From Streptomyces roseirectus (GTDB taxonomy: Bacteria > Actinomycetota > Actinomycetes > Streptomycetales > Streptomycetaceae): a stretch of DNA of 64,000 nucleotides. Within the stretch, counting starts at the first letter, position 1; the number at the start of each line of letters is the position of its first letter. The translations under genes and the position numbers were made by a program. The stretch lies in NCBI RefSeq assembly GCF_014489635.1, contig NZ_CP060828.1:7382001-7446000 (forward strand), read 5' to 3'. Below are positions 57,173 through 64,000 of this stretch, one piece after another. The notes below the pieces were generated by a model, which saw nothing but the letters and a program-made list of their open reading frames with translations, ran no database searches and had not been told where the DNA came from.

Positions 57173-57232
57173 TACTCAGCCATACCCGTAGTACCCCTAC
57201 GCCCCGTAATACCCCCTACAACCCTGAGAACC
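57173..57232. repeat. Cluster of CCCGTAGTAC motifs
   Basis: CATACCCGTAGTACTC, CATACCCGTAGTACCCC and CCCCGTAATACCCC follow one another in the gap after the helical protein gene; the first overlaps its stop codon (57170-57172). Same family as the repeats at 4106 and 15610. Confidence 0.85.
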
Positions 57233-57290
57233 CAGTGAGACTGCCCCCGAGGACTGGCCCTCACCCACCCCCAAGTGCTCGAATGGATAC

Positions 57291-58028
57291 GTGAAACCCG
57301 AACCACCCGAGGAAACCCCCGCAGGCGACGGCACCCCCATCGGCCGCCGTGTCCTCCTCGGCACCCTCGGTCTCGGCGCCCTGGGCGTGGCCGCCGCGCC
57401 CGTCCTGCAGCGCGGCATGGAATCCGTGCTCGGCACGATCGCCGGCAAGGACCCCACGGGCCTCACCGGCCTCCTCCCGAACGGCGGCGGTTTCCGCTAC
57501 TACTCGGTGACCTCGTCCGTCCCCCACAAGAACGACACGAACTACCGCCTCACCGTCGACGGCCTGGTGGACCGCCCCGCGACGTACACCCTCCCCGACC
57601 TGAGAGCCATGCCCCAGACCCGCATGGTGAAGGACGTCCAGTGCGTCACCGGCTGGCGCGTGCCCGACACCCCCTTCGAGGGCGTACGCCTCTCCCACCT
57701 CCTGGACGCGGCGGGCGTCCGGGCCAAGGCCGGCGCGATCCGCTTCACCTGCTTCGACGGCGCCTACACCGAGAGCCTGACCCTCGCGCAGGCCCGCCGA
57801 GCCGACGTCCTGGTCGCCCTGCGGATGCAGGACAAGGACCTGGGCCACGCCCACGGCGGCCCCGTCCGCCTGTACGTCGCCCCGATGTACTTCTACAAGT
57901 CCGCCAAGTGGCTCTCAGGTATTACGGTCACCGAGGACGTCGAACCCGGCTACTGGGAGGAACGCGGCTACGACGTCGACGCCTGGGTCGGCAAGTCGAA
58001 CGGACGCGACGATGACCCCACCGCCTGA
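57291..58028 (+). CDS. Molybdopterin-dependent oxidoreductase, sulfite oxidase/MsrP fold
   Basis: 245 residues, GTG start. Twin-arginine-like GRRVLLGTLGLGALGVAAAP (RR near residue 20) implies Tat export or membrane attachment. The Mo ligand Cys lies in VKDVQCVTGWRVPDTPFEGVRLSHLL as in YedY/MsrP, and HGGPVRLYVAPMYFYKSAKWLSGI is the substrate-side motif. It pairs with the cytochrome b gene that overlaps it by 17 bp. MsrP repairs methionine sulfoxide in periplasmic proteins; the actual substrate here is open. Confidence 0.9.
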   Translation: MKPEPPEETPAGDGTPIGRRVLLGTLGLGALGVAAAPVLQRGMESVLGTIAGKDPTGLTGLLPNGGGFRYYSVTSSVPHKNDTNYRLTVDGLVDRPATYTLPDLRAMPQTRMVKDVQCVTGWRVPDTPFEGVRLSHLLDAAGVRAKAGAIRFTCFDGAYTESLTLAQARRADVLVALRMQDKDLGHAHGGPVRLYVAPMYFYKSAKWLSGITVTEDVEPGYWEERGYDVDAWVGKSNGRDDDPTA

Positions 58029-58650
58029 CACCCTCACGCCGACGACGTCCGGCGTCCCCCGCTTCACCCGCGCCGAGCGGTGGATCCACCGCACGACCGC
58101 CTTCCTCATGGGCGTCTGTGTCGTCACCGCCGGCTGCCTCTACCTCCCCGAACTCGCCGAACTGGTGGGCCGCCGCGAACTCGTCGTCCGCGTCCACGAG
58201 TTCGCGGGCCTCGCGCTTCCCGTCCCGGTCCTGGCCGGCCTCTTCTCCCGCCCCTTCCGCAAGGACCTCGGCCACCTGAACCGCTTCGGCCCCCACGACC
58301 GCCGCTGGCTGCGCGCCGCCCTGCGCCGCGACCGGCACCCCGCCTCGCGCCCGGCCGCCAAGTTCAACGCAGGCCAGAAGATCTACGCCGCCTGGGTCGC
58401 CGGCGCCACCCTGGTCATGCTCGGCACCGGCCTCCTCATGTGGTTCACCCACCTCACCCCGCTCATGTGGCGCACCAGCGCCACCTTCGTCCACGACTGG
58501 CTGGCCCTCACCCTCGGCATCGTCCTCGCCGGCCACATCGGCATGGCCCTCGCCGACCCCGAATCCCGCCACGGCATGCGCACCGGCAGGGTCAGCCCCG
58601 ACTGGGCCCTGCGCGAACACCCCCTGTGGCGTCCCGACGAACGGCCGTGA
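58012..58650 (+). CDS. Membrane cytochrome b partner of the Mo-oxidoreductase
   Basis: 212 residues. Four helices with heme-ligand His: TRAERWIHRTTAFLMGVCVVTAGCLYL, VVRVHEFAGLALPVPVLAGLF, IYAAWVAGATLVMLGTGLLMWFTH, FVHDWLALTLGIVLAGHIGMAL. This cytochrome b/b6 arrangement as in formate dehydrogenase gamma subunits would pass electrons from quinol to the oxidoreductase. Its stop codon lies in a hairpin. Confidence 0.9.
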   Translation: MTPPPDTLTPTTSGVPRFTRAERWIHRTTAFLMGVCVVTAGCLYLPELAELVGRRELVVRVHEFAGLALPVPVLAGLFSRPFRKDLGHLNRFGPHDRRWLRAALRRDRHPASRPAAKFNAGQKIYAAWVAGATLVMLGTGLLMWFTHLTPLMWRTSATFVHDWLALTLGIVLAGHIGMALADPESRHGMRTGRVSPDWALREHPLWRPDERP

Positions 58651-58683
58651 GCGGACCAGGACGACGCCCTGATCCGCTCACGG
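58645..58683. terminator. Terminator between cytochrome b and idonate dehydrogenase genes
   Basis: Perfect 11-bp stem CCGTGAGCGGA / TCCGCTCACGG with a 17-nt loop; the left arm includes the TGA of the cytochrome b gene. Confidence 0.75.
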
Positions 58684-58703
58684 ACACACGCCCGTCCCGG
58701 AGT

Positions 58704-59720
58704 TCACCCCCCGAAGCCCCCGAAGTCCAGCAGCACCTTGCAGGACCGCCCCCGGTCGGCCGCCAACTCGAACGCGGACTCGGCCTGCGCGACCGGCACC
58801 ACCGCGCTCACCAGCCCGTCGAACGACGGCTGGGCGGCGAGGAGTTGAAGGGCCTCGTCGAACTCGGTGTCGAAGCGGAACGCCCCGCGCAGCTCGATCT
58901 CGCGGCTGACGACGAGGTTCCCGGCGAAGGGGCTGCGGCCGGACGGCAGCATGCCGAGCTGGACGACGACCCCGCCGCGCCGGACGAGGCGGAGGCAGGT
59001 GTCGAGCCCGGCGGCGACGCCGGACGCCTCGACGGCGACGTCAACCTCCAGAGGCCAGCCGGGATCTGACGGATCGTCGGCCCGGACGGCGGCGTCCGCG
59101 CCCGCGACCCGCCCGAACTCCAGCGCGGCGGGCAGGAGATCGGTCACCGTCACCCGCGCGGCCCCGGCGGCCTTCGCGGCGGCCACCACCAGGCACCCGA
59201 TCGGCCCGGCCCCGGTCACCAGCACGTGCCGCCCGCGCACCTCCCCGGCCCGCCGCACGGCGTGCAGTGCGACGGAGAGGGGTTCCGCGAGAGCGGCCCG
59301 GCGCAGCCCGAGCCCGTCCGGCAGCACCCTCAACTGCTCCCGCGGAACGGCGATCCGGGCCGCGAACCCGCCCTGCACGTGCGGCGTCCGCGCCGCGCTG
59401 CCCAGGTACCGGGTGTCCCGGCAGACGTTGCGCCGCCCGTCCGCGCACTCCGGACAGACCCCGCAGGGCGTGGCCGGGTGCACGGCGACCGCCTGCCCGG
59501 AGAACGGCCCCGACAGCGCCGTCCCGACGACCTCGTGACCCAGCACCATCGGCTCCTTGAGCCGGAAGTCACCGACCCTGCCGTGCCGCCAGTAGTGCAG
59601 GTCGGAACCGCAGACCCCGCCGTAGCGGACGGCGACCAGCGCCTGCCCGGGTCCGGCCTCGACCGGCGTCAACTCCTCGACGCGCAGGTCCCCTTGACCG
59701 TGGATGACACAACTCAGCAT
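58704..59720 (-). CDS. idnD: L-idonate 5-dehydrogenase (zinc MDR family)
   Basis: 338 residues from MLSCVIHGQGDLRVEELTPV. Zinc site GGVCGSDLHYWRHGRVGDFRLKEPMVLGHEVVG, structural zinc loop CGVCPECADGRRNVCRD, Rossmann VLVTGAGPIGCLVVAAAKAAGA. Oxidises L-idonate to 5-keto-D-gluconate. Fourth and last gene of the leftward cluster, 14 bp from the SDR gene that takes the product on. Confidence 0.88.
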   Translation of the reverse strand: MLSCVIHGQGDLRVEELTPVEAGPGQALVAVRYGGVCGSDLHYWRHGRVGDFRLKEPMVLGHEVVGTALSGPFSGQAVAVHPATPCGVCPECADGRRNVCRDTRYLGSAARTPHVQGGFAARIAVPREQLRVLPDGLGLRRAALAEPLSVALHAVRRAGEVRGRHVLVTGAGPIGCLVVAAAKAAGAARVTVTDLLPAALEFGRVAGADAAVRADDPSDPGWPLEVDVAVEASGVAAGLDTCLRLVRRGGVVVQLGMLPSGRSPFAGNLVVSREIELRGAFRFDTEFDEALQLLAAQPSFDGLVSAVVPVAQAESAFELAADRGRSCKVLLDFGGFGG

Positions 59721-59734
59721 GCCCGTACCCCCGT

Positions 59735-60493
59735 TCACAGCACGCTCGTCATGCCGCCGTCGACATACAGGATCTGCCCGCTGACGAAGTCCGCCGCCGG
59801 CGAGGCGAGGAACAGCACCCCGCCCACCAGGTCCTCGGTCCGCCCCCACCGCCCGGCCGGCGTCCGCCGGCGCACCCAGGCGCTGAACTCCTCGTCGTCC
59901 ACGAGGGCTTGGGTCAGCTCCGTCTCGATGTACCCGGGCCCGAGCCCGTTGACCTGGACGCCGGACGGCCCCCAGTCCGCGCACATGCCCTTCGTCAGCA
60001 TCTTCAGCGCGCCCTTGGTCGCCGCGTACGGCGCGATACCGGGCCGCACGACCTCGCTCTGCAGCGAGCAGATGTTGACGATCTTCCCGTGCCCGCGCGC
60101 CGTCATGTACCGGGCGGCCTCGCGGCCCACCAGGAACGCGCTGGTGAGGTTGGTGTCGAGCACGCGGTGCCAGTCGGAGTCGGTGAACTCCAGGAGCGGC
60201 GCCCGCAGTTGCATCCCCGCGTTGTTGACGAGGATGTCGAGCGGACCGACCCGCTCCTCGACGTCCTTGATCCCGGCGGCGACTGACGGACCGTCAGTGA
60301 CGTCGAACACGGCCGTGTGGACCTTGCCGGGCAGCTTCCGCGCCGCCTCGGCCAGCCGCTCGCCGTCACGCCCGTTGAGGACGACCGTGCAGCCCGCTTC
60401 CGCGAGACCCCGGGCGAGCGCCAGGCCGATACCCCGGCTGGACCCGGTGACGAGCGCGGTCCGGCCGGTGATGTCGAAGAGAGGATGACTCAT
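59735..60493 (-). CDS. idnO: SDR, gluconate 5-dehydrogenase (5-keto-D-gluconate reductase)
   Basis: 252 residues. ALVTGSSRGIGLALARGLAEAG, NNAG in LVNNAGMQLRAPLLEF, catalytic Ser in NICSLQSEVVRPGIAPYAATKGALKMLTKGM with Tyr-Ala-Ala-Thr-Lys. The closing VSGQILYVDGGMTSVL is typical of IdnO/GNO. Reduces 5-keto-gluconate to D-gluconate, linking idonate to the gluconokinase. Confidence 0.9.
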   Translation of the reverse strand: MSHPLFDITGRTALVTGSSRGIGLALARGLAEAGCTVVLNGRDGERLAEAARKLPGKVHTAVFDVTDGPSVAAGIKDVEERVGPLDILVNNAGMQLRAPLLEFTDSDWHRVLDTNLTSAFLVGREAARYMTARGHGKIVNICSLQSEVVRPGIAPYAATKGALKMLTKGMCADWGPSGVQVNGLGPGYIETELTQALVDDEEFSAWVRRRTPAGRWGRTEDLVGGVLFLASPAADFVSGQILYVDGGMTSVL

Positions 60494-60503
60494 CGCCGTA
60501 CTC

Positions 60504-61901
60504 CTAAAGGACCAGAGACAGAAGGAGGACCACACCGCCCGCGACCACGGAGATGATCGTCTCCATGACGGACCAGGTCTTGAGGTTCTGGCCGACACTC
60601 AGCCCGAAGTACTCCTTGACCATCCAGAACCCGGCGTCGTTGACATGGCTGAAGAAGAGGGACCCGGCGCCGATCGCGAGGACGAGCAGCGCGGCGTGCG
60701 TCGTCGACATGTCGGCCGCGAGCGGCGCCACGAGGCCGGCCGCCGACACCGTCGCCACCGTCGCCGAACCCGTCGCGAGCCGGATCGCGACCGCGATCAG
60801 CCAGGCCAGCAGGATCGCCGAGATCGACCAGTCCTCGGAGATCTCCAGGATCATCTGCCCGACCCCGGAGTCGATCAGCGTCTGCTTGAAACCACCGCCC
60901 GCGCCGACGATCAGCAGGATCCCCGCCATCGGCGCGAGGCTCTTCTCGACCAGCTCGTTGAGCCGCTGCTTGGAGAACCCGGCCGGCCGCCCGAGCGTGA
61001 AGATGCCGACGAGGACGGCCGCGAGCAGCGCGATCAGCGGCGAGCCGACGACGTCGAAGACCCGCTGGACGGTGTTCTCCTTGTCGTCGATCACGATGTC
61101 GACCAGCGCCTTCGAGAGCATCAGGACGACCGGCAGCATGATCGTGAACAGCGTCGCACCGAAGCTCGGCCGCTTCTCCAGGTCCTCCGACGGCCGCTGC
61201 GGCACCATCTTGTCGGGCGCCTGGACGTCGACCCAGCGGGCCGCGTACCGCGAGAACAGCGGCCCCGCGATGATCACCGTCGGGATCGCCACCAGCACGC
61301 CGAGCGCCAGCGTGACCCCGAGGTTCGCGCCGACCGTGTCGACCGCGACCAGCGGGCCGGGGTGCGGCGGGACCAGCCCGTGCATCACGGACAGCCCGGC
61401 CAGCGCCGGGATCCCGATCCGCATCAGCGAGTAGTCGCCGCGCTTGGCGACCATCAGCACGACCGGGATCAGCAGGACGACGCCGACCTCGAAGAACAGC
61501 GGCAGCCCGATCACCGAGGCGATCAGCACCATCGCCCACGGCATCGTCCTGCCGGTGGCCTTCGCGAGGATCGTGTCGACGATCTGGTCGGCGCCGCCGG
61601 AGTCCGCCAGCAGCTTGCCGAGGATCGCGCCCAGCGCGATCAGCACCCCGACGCCGGCGACCGTCGAACCGAGGCCGGAACTGAAGCTCGCGATCGCCTT
61701 GTCCAGCGGCGCCCCGGCGAACGCGCCCAGCGCGAGCGTGCCGATGGTCAGCGACAGGAAGGCGTGGAGCTTGAACTTGGTGATGAGCAGGACGATGACG
61801 GCGATGCCCGCCAACACGGCGATACCGAGCTGCGCGTGCCCGGCCGAGGTGATCGGCTCCGGCGCGTCCGCTGCCAGCATCTCGACGCTGAGTCTGGTCA
61901 C
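60504..61901 (-). CDS. gntP: Gluconate:H+ symporter, GntP family
   Basis: 465 residues, 12-14 helices. PITSAGHAQLGIAVLAGIAVIVLLITKFKLHAFLSLTIG, LVPPHPGPLVAVDTVGANLG, GAGGGFKQTLIDSGVGQMI, GSATVATVSAAGLVAP and SLFFSHVNDAGFWMVKEYFGL are GntP-family signatures. Imports D-gluconate and possibly idonate. Lies between the kinase and the SDR in one orientation, 215 bp after the kinase and 10 bp before the SDR. Confidence 0.93.
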   Translation of the reverse strand: MTRLSVEMLAADAPEPITSAGHAQLGIAVLAGIAVIVLLITKFKLHAFLSLTIGTLALGAFAGAPLDKAIASFSSGLGSTVAGVGVLIALGAILGKLLADSGGADQIVDTILAKATGRTMPWAMVLIASVIGLPLFFEVGVVLLIPVVLMVAKRGDYSLMRIGIPALAGLSVMHGLVPPHPGPLVAVDTVGANLGVTLALGVLVAIPTVIIAGPLFSRYAARWVDVQAPDKMVPQRPSEDLEKRPSFGATLFTIMLPVVLMLSKALVDIVIDDKENTVQRVFDVVGSPLIALLAAVLVGIFTLGRPAGFSKQRLNELVEKSLAPMAGILLIVGAGGGFKQTLIDSGVGQMILEISEDWSISAILLAWLIAVAIRLATGSATVATVSAAGLVAPLAADMSTTHAALLVLAIGAGSLFFSHVNDAGFWMVKEYFGLSVGQNLKTWSVMETIISVVAGGVVLLLSLVL

Positions 61902-62080
61902 GGGGGTCCCTTACGACTACGGGGAGGGATGGGTGAGGTGGGGGCGGGGATGGGGGAGCGGAGGGTGGTACGGGAGATGGCTCGGAGGTACTACGGGTCG
62001 GACGGCCGGGGAGCGGCGGATGATCAGACCGTCCGACGTCCCGCTCCTGCCCGGCCCCGCGCAGCCCAATCGATCAGCCG

Positions 62081-62135
62081 GACTACCCGGCGACTACCCG
62101 GCGACGACCCGGTGGACTACCCGGCGGACGACCCG
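62081..62135. repeat. Tandem 11-12 bp GACTACCCGGC repeats at the gluconokinase 3' end
   Basis: GACTACCCGGC (62081), GACTACCCGGC (62092), GACGACCCGGTG (62103), GACTACCCGGCG (62115) and GACGACCCG (62127). The fourth copy carries the stop codon of the gluconokinase. Confidence 0.8.
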
Positions 62136-62626
62136 AGCCCGGCGACCGCCCGCTCGGTGATCTCCTCCGGACGCCCAGAGACATCCACGACGACCCCCGC
62201 CTCGTCCTCCTGGAGGGGTTCCAACGTGGCGAACTGGGAGTCGAGCAGCGCGGTCGGCATGAAGTGGCCCTCCCGGTGCCCCATACGGTCCTCGATCAGC
62301 TCGCGCGAGCCGCTGAGGTGCAGGAACAGCAGCCCCGGGGCCGCCGCACGCAGCCGGTCCCGGTACGACCGCTTCAGCGCCGAACAGCTGACGACCCCGC
62401 CGAGACCGGCCCGCTCACGCGCCCACGCGCCGATCGAGTCCAGCCAGGGCGCGCGGTCGTCGTCGTCCAGCGGGGTACCGGCCGACATCTTCGCGATGTT
62501 CGCCGGCGGATGGAAGTCGTCGCCCTCGGCGTACGGGACACCGAGCCGGGCCGCGAGCAGGGGACCGATCGTGGTCTTGCCGGTGCCCGCGACGCCCATG
62601 ACCACGACGACCTGGGGGGTGCTCAT
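62117..62626 (-). CDS. gntK: Gluconokinase
   Basis: 169 residues from MSTPQVVVVMGVAGTGKTTIGP, with GAGGTAG upstream. P-loop GVAGTGKTT, GDDFHPPANIAKMSAGTPLDDDDRAPWL, and SCSALKRSYRDRLR are specific to GntK. Phosphorylates D-gluconate to 6-phosphogluconate for the pentose-phosphate pathway. First gene of the cluster next to the shared regulatory region. Confidence 0.95.
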   Translation of the reverse strand: MSTPQVVVVMGVAGTGKTTIGPLLAARLGVPYAEGDDFHPPANIAKMSAGTPLDDDDRAPWLDSIGAWARERAGLGGVVSCSALKRSYRDRLRAAAPGLLFLHLSGSRELIEDRMGHREGHFMPTALLDSQFATLEPLQEDEAGVVVDVSGRPEEITERAVAGLGSSAG

Positions 62627-62663
62627 CACTACCTCGCTGTCTTCCTCGACGTACTGCCGACAC

Positions 62664-62694
62664 GTGATGTCGACATCACTGAAACCTATTAGGT
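62664..62694. promoter_or_regulatory. Two palindromes in the gntK/gntR divergent region
   Basis: GTGATGTCGACATCAC (62664-62679) is a perfect 16-bp palindrome; ACCTATTAGGT (62684-62694) is a perfect 11-bp one. They are 5 bp apart, between the kinase operon and the GntR gene. One or both should be operators of the GntR protein. Confidence 0.7.
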
Positions 62695-62767
62695 ACGACG
62701 AATTCAAGCCCTCGTGACCAATAAATCTGACTTTTTGGGTCCGTGACCGGGGACGTACGCTGAGTGC

Positions 62768-63469
62768 ATGACCATTCCGGGCCGAGGTCTGCACGGCCAT
62801 GTACTCGACACCCTCGGACCCGCGATCACCGCAGGCGAGTTCCCCCCTGGCAGCGTTCTGCGCACCGACGAGCTGTCCCAGCGCTTCGACGTCTCCCGCT
62901 CCGTCATGCGCGAGGCCGTCCGCGTCCTCGAATCCATGCACCTCGTGGAGTCACGCCGGCGCGTGGGCGTGATCGTGCGCCCCACCGCCGAGTGGAACGT
63001 CTACGACCCCCAGGTCATCCGCTGGCGCCTCGCCGGCGCCGACCGCCCCCGCCAACTGCGCTCACTCACCGTCCTGCGCTCGGCGATCGAGCCGGTCGCG
63101 GCGGGCCTCGCGGCGAGGAACGCGACGCCGCAGCAGTGCGCCGAACTCACGGAGTGCGTCCTCGGCATGGTCGCCAACTCCAAAGGCCACCGACTGGAGG
63201 GCTACCTCATCCACGACGTCGCCTTCCACCGCGTCATCCTCACGGCCTCCGGCAACGAGATGTTCGCCCGCCTCGGCGACGTCGTCGCGGAAGTCCTCAC
63301 CGGCCGCACGGAGCACCAGGTCATGTTCGAGGACCCCGACCCCGCCGCCGTCACCCTCCACGTCCAGGTCGCCGAAGCCGTCCGCGAAGGCAACGCCGAA
63401 CGCGCCGAACAGCTCACCCGCGAGATCACCGAGGGCGCCCTCCAGGAACTGGACATCCTGGCGCCCTGA
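62768..63469 (+). CDS. GntR/FadR-family regulator of the gluconate cluster
   Basis: 233 residues. Winged helix GLHGHVLDTLGPAITAGEFPPGSVLRTDELSQRFDVSRSVMREAVRVLESMHLVESRRRVGVIV and an FCD ligand domain with the metal-binding His residues (HDVAFHRVIL, HVQVAEAV). It is divergent from gntK with palindromic sites between; likely induced by gluconate, 6-phosphogluconate or idonate. Confidence 0.9.
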   Translation: MTIPGRGLHGHVLDTLGPAITAGEFPPGSVLRTDELSQRFDVSRSVMREAVRVLESMHLVESRRRVGVIVRPTAEWNVYDPQVIRWRLAGADRPRQLRSLTVLRSAIEPVAAGLAARNATPQQCAELTECVLGMVANSKGHRLEGYLIHDVAFHRVILTASGNEMFARLGDVVAEVLTGRTEHQVMFEDPDPAAVTLHVQVAEAVREGNAERAEQLTREITEGALQELDILAP

Positions 63470-63499
63470 GCCGGCCTCACTCCCCAGGAGACCCCGGCC

Positions 63500-63895
63500 T
63501 CACTCCCCGGGAAACTCCCCGTCCACATACACCCAGGCCCCGTCGACCCGCTCGAACCGGCTCACCTCGTGCAGCGACCCACCCCGGTACGAGGCCCGGA
63601 ACTCCACAACCCCCTTGGTGTGGAACGCCGTTCCGTCCCGAGTCGCGACGATCTCCAACCCGGTCCACCGCATCCCCGGATCCAGCTCCAGGCTCCCGGG
63701 CCGCGTCCGGGGATGCCACGTCCGCACGAGATACCCCGCGTCCCCCTTCACGAACGCGCTGTACCGCGACCGCATCAACGCCTCAGCGGTCGGCGCACCG
63801 ACCGCACCGGCACCGACCACACCGGCGTGATACCGCCCACAACAGGCGTCGTACGGCTGGGGAAGCCCACAGGGGCAGAGGACGGGACGCACCAT
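63500..63895 (-). CDS. YchJ-family protein with SEC-C type zinc motif
   Basis: 131 residues. CPCGLPQPYDACCGRYHAG is the N-terminal SEC-C-like zinc motif; the NTF2-like YchJ middle domain (ALMRSRYSAFVKGDAGYLVRTWHPRTRP ... GVVEFRASYRGGSLHEVSRFERVDGAWVYVDGE) follows. Cytoplasmic, function unknown. Confidence 0.9.
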   Translation of the reverse strand: MVRPVLCPCGLPQPYDACCGRYHAGVVGAGAVGAPTAEALMRSRYSAFVKGDAGYLVRTWHPRTRPGSLELDPGMRWTGLEIVATRDGTAFHTKGVVEFRASYRGGSLHEVSRFERVDGAWVYVDGEFPGE

Positions 63896-63927
63896 GCCCC
63901 CATTCTGCCGGACCCCGCCGAACCGCC

Positions 63928-64000
63928 CTACGCAGGCAACGGCGGCACCGGCGGCATCGCGGGAAACTCCGGCAGCACACCCCCATACACCCACGCGTCG
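63928..64000 (-). CDS. C-terminal end of an unidentified gene (cut by window edge)
   Basis: The last 24 codons read DAWVYGGVLPEFPAMPPVPP then LPA and TAG. Codon choice and position 32 bp upstream of the YchJ start fit a real leftward gene, but there is too little to name it. Confidence 0.45.
   Translation of the reverse strand, partial: DAWVYGGVLPEFPAMPPVPPLPA

Noticed and set aside
62764..62941. Upstream extension of gluconokinase into the GntR gene
   Set aside because: The protein similarity begins at MSTPQVVVVMGVAG with a proper ribosome site; the extension is antisense to gntR.

Overview
The window is very GC-rich. It has frequent GTG starts, many 4-bp ATGA/GTGA overlaps, and several TetR-type regulators next to fatty-acyl and transport genes. 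Together with Sec/Tat exoenzymes, a SigK/RskA pair and TTA codons confined to a single gene, this points to a Streptomyces chromosome (species not determinable). I see no rRNA, tRNA, CRISPR array, prophage or insertion sequence. About 59 genes can be supported.

Layout. 1-3577: start of a DUF5925 AAA ATPase, then a translationally coupled operon of two family-2 glycosyltransferases and a polysaccharide deacetylase. 4132-8044: secreted subtilase and secreted SGNH lipase, divergent around an unusual operator, then a membrane Ser/Thr kinase. 8090-15022: an ECF sigma factor and its anti-sigma face a DUF4331 surface protein, a TPR membrane protein and a NicO metal transporter with a His-rich loop; the DUF4331 gene has a SigK-like promoter. 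15151-19507: small conserved protein, drug-type ABC exporter with divergent TetR, and a stand-alone type ISP specificity-like protein. 20417-27962: GntR plus homogentisate dioxygenase, lipoprotein plus TetR plus molybdopterin oxidoreductase, and a citrate-type transporter with a structured leader. 28033-32865: two MFS transporters, a TTA-containing ABC ATPase and a TetR. 32922-36261: acyl-CoA dehydrogenase, YiaAB protein, TetR, MaoC hydratase, SoxR. 36277-43235: XRE regulator, G1 glutamic peptidase, zinc-ribbon protein, penicillin-acylase-type amidase, alpha/beta hydrolase. 43430-48801: a fatty-acyl/acyl-CoA block whose two transcription units converge and are bracketed by the same operator motif. 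48964-53362: His-rich metal-binding protein, quinone oxidoreductase, two DUF202 proteins, an acidic-repeat protein, NUDIX. 53430-54330 and its decayed flank: a 127-bp tandem array. 54757-64000: DMT transporter, repeat-containing helical protein, Mo-oxidoreductase plus cytochrome b, a complete gluconate/idonate catabolic cluster with its GntR, and a YchJ protein.

The most interesting features are not genes. They are: the 127-bp non-coding-period tandem array; a dispersed GGGTACTACGGG-type short repeat seen at many gene ends and inside some genes; a leader hairpin that buries the ribosome binding site of the citrate transporter; the SigK-type promoter overlapped by a 20-bp palindrome; two TTA codons in one ABC ATPase; and operator pairs that assign TetR proteins to target operons. 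All functional statements are from reading the sequence and from family knowledge; no search was run.
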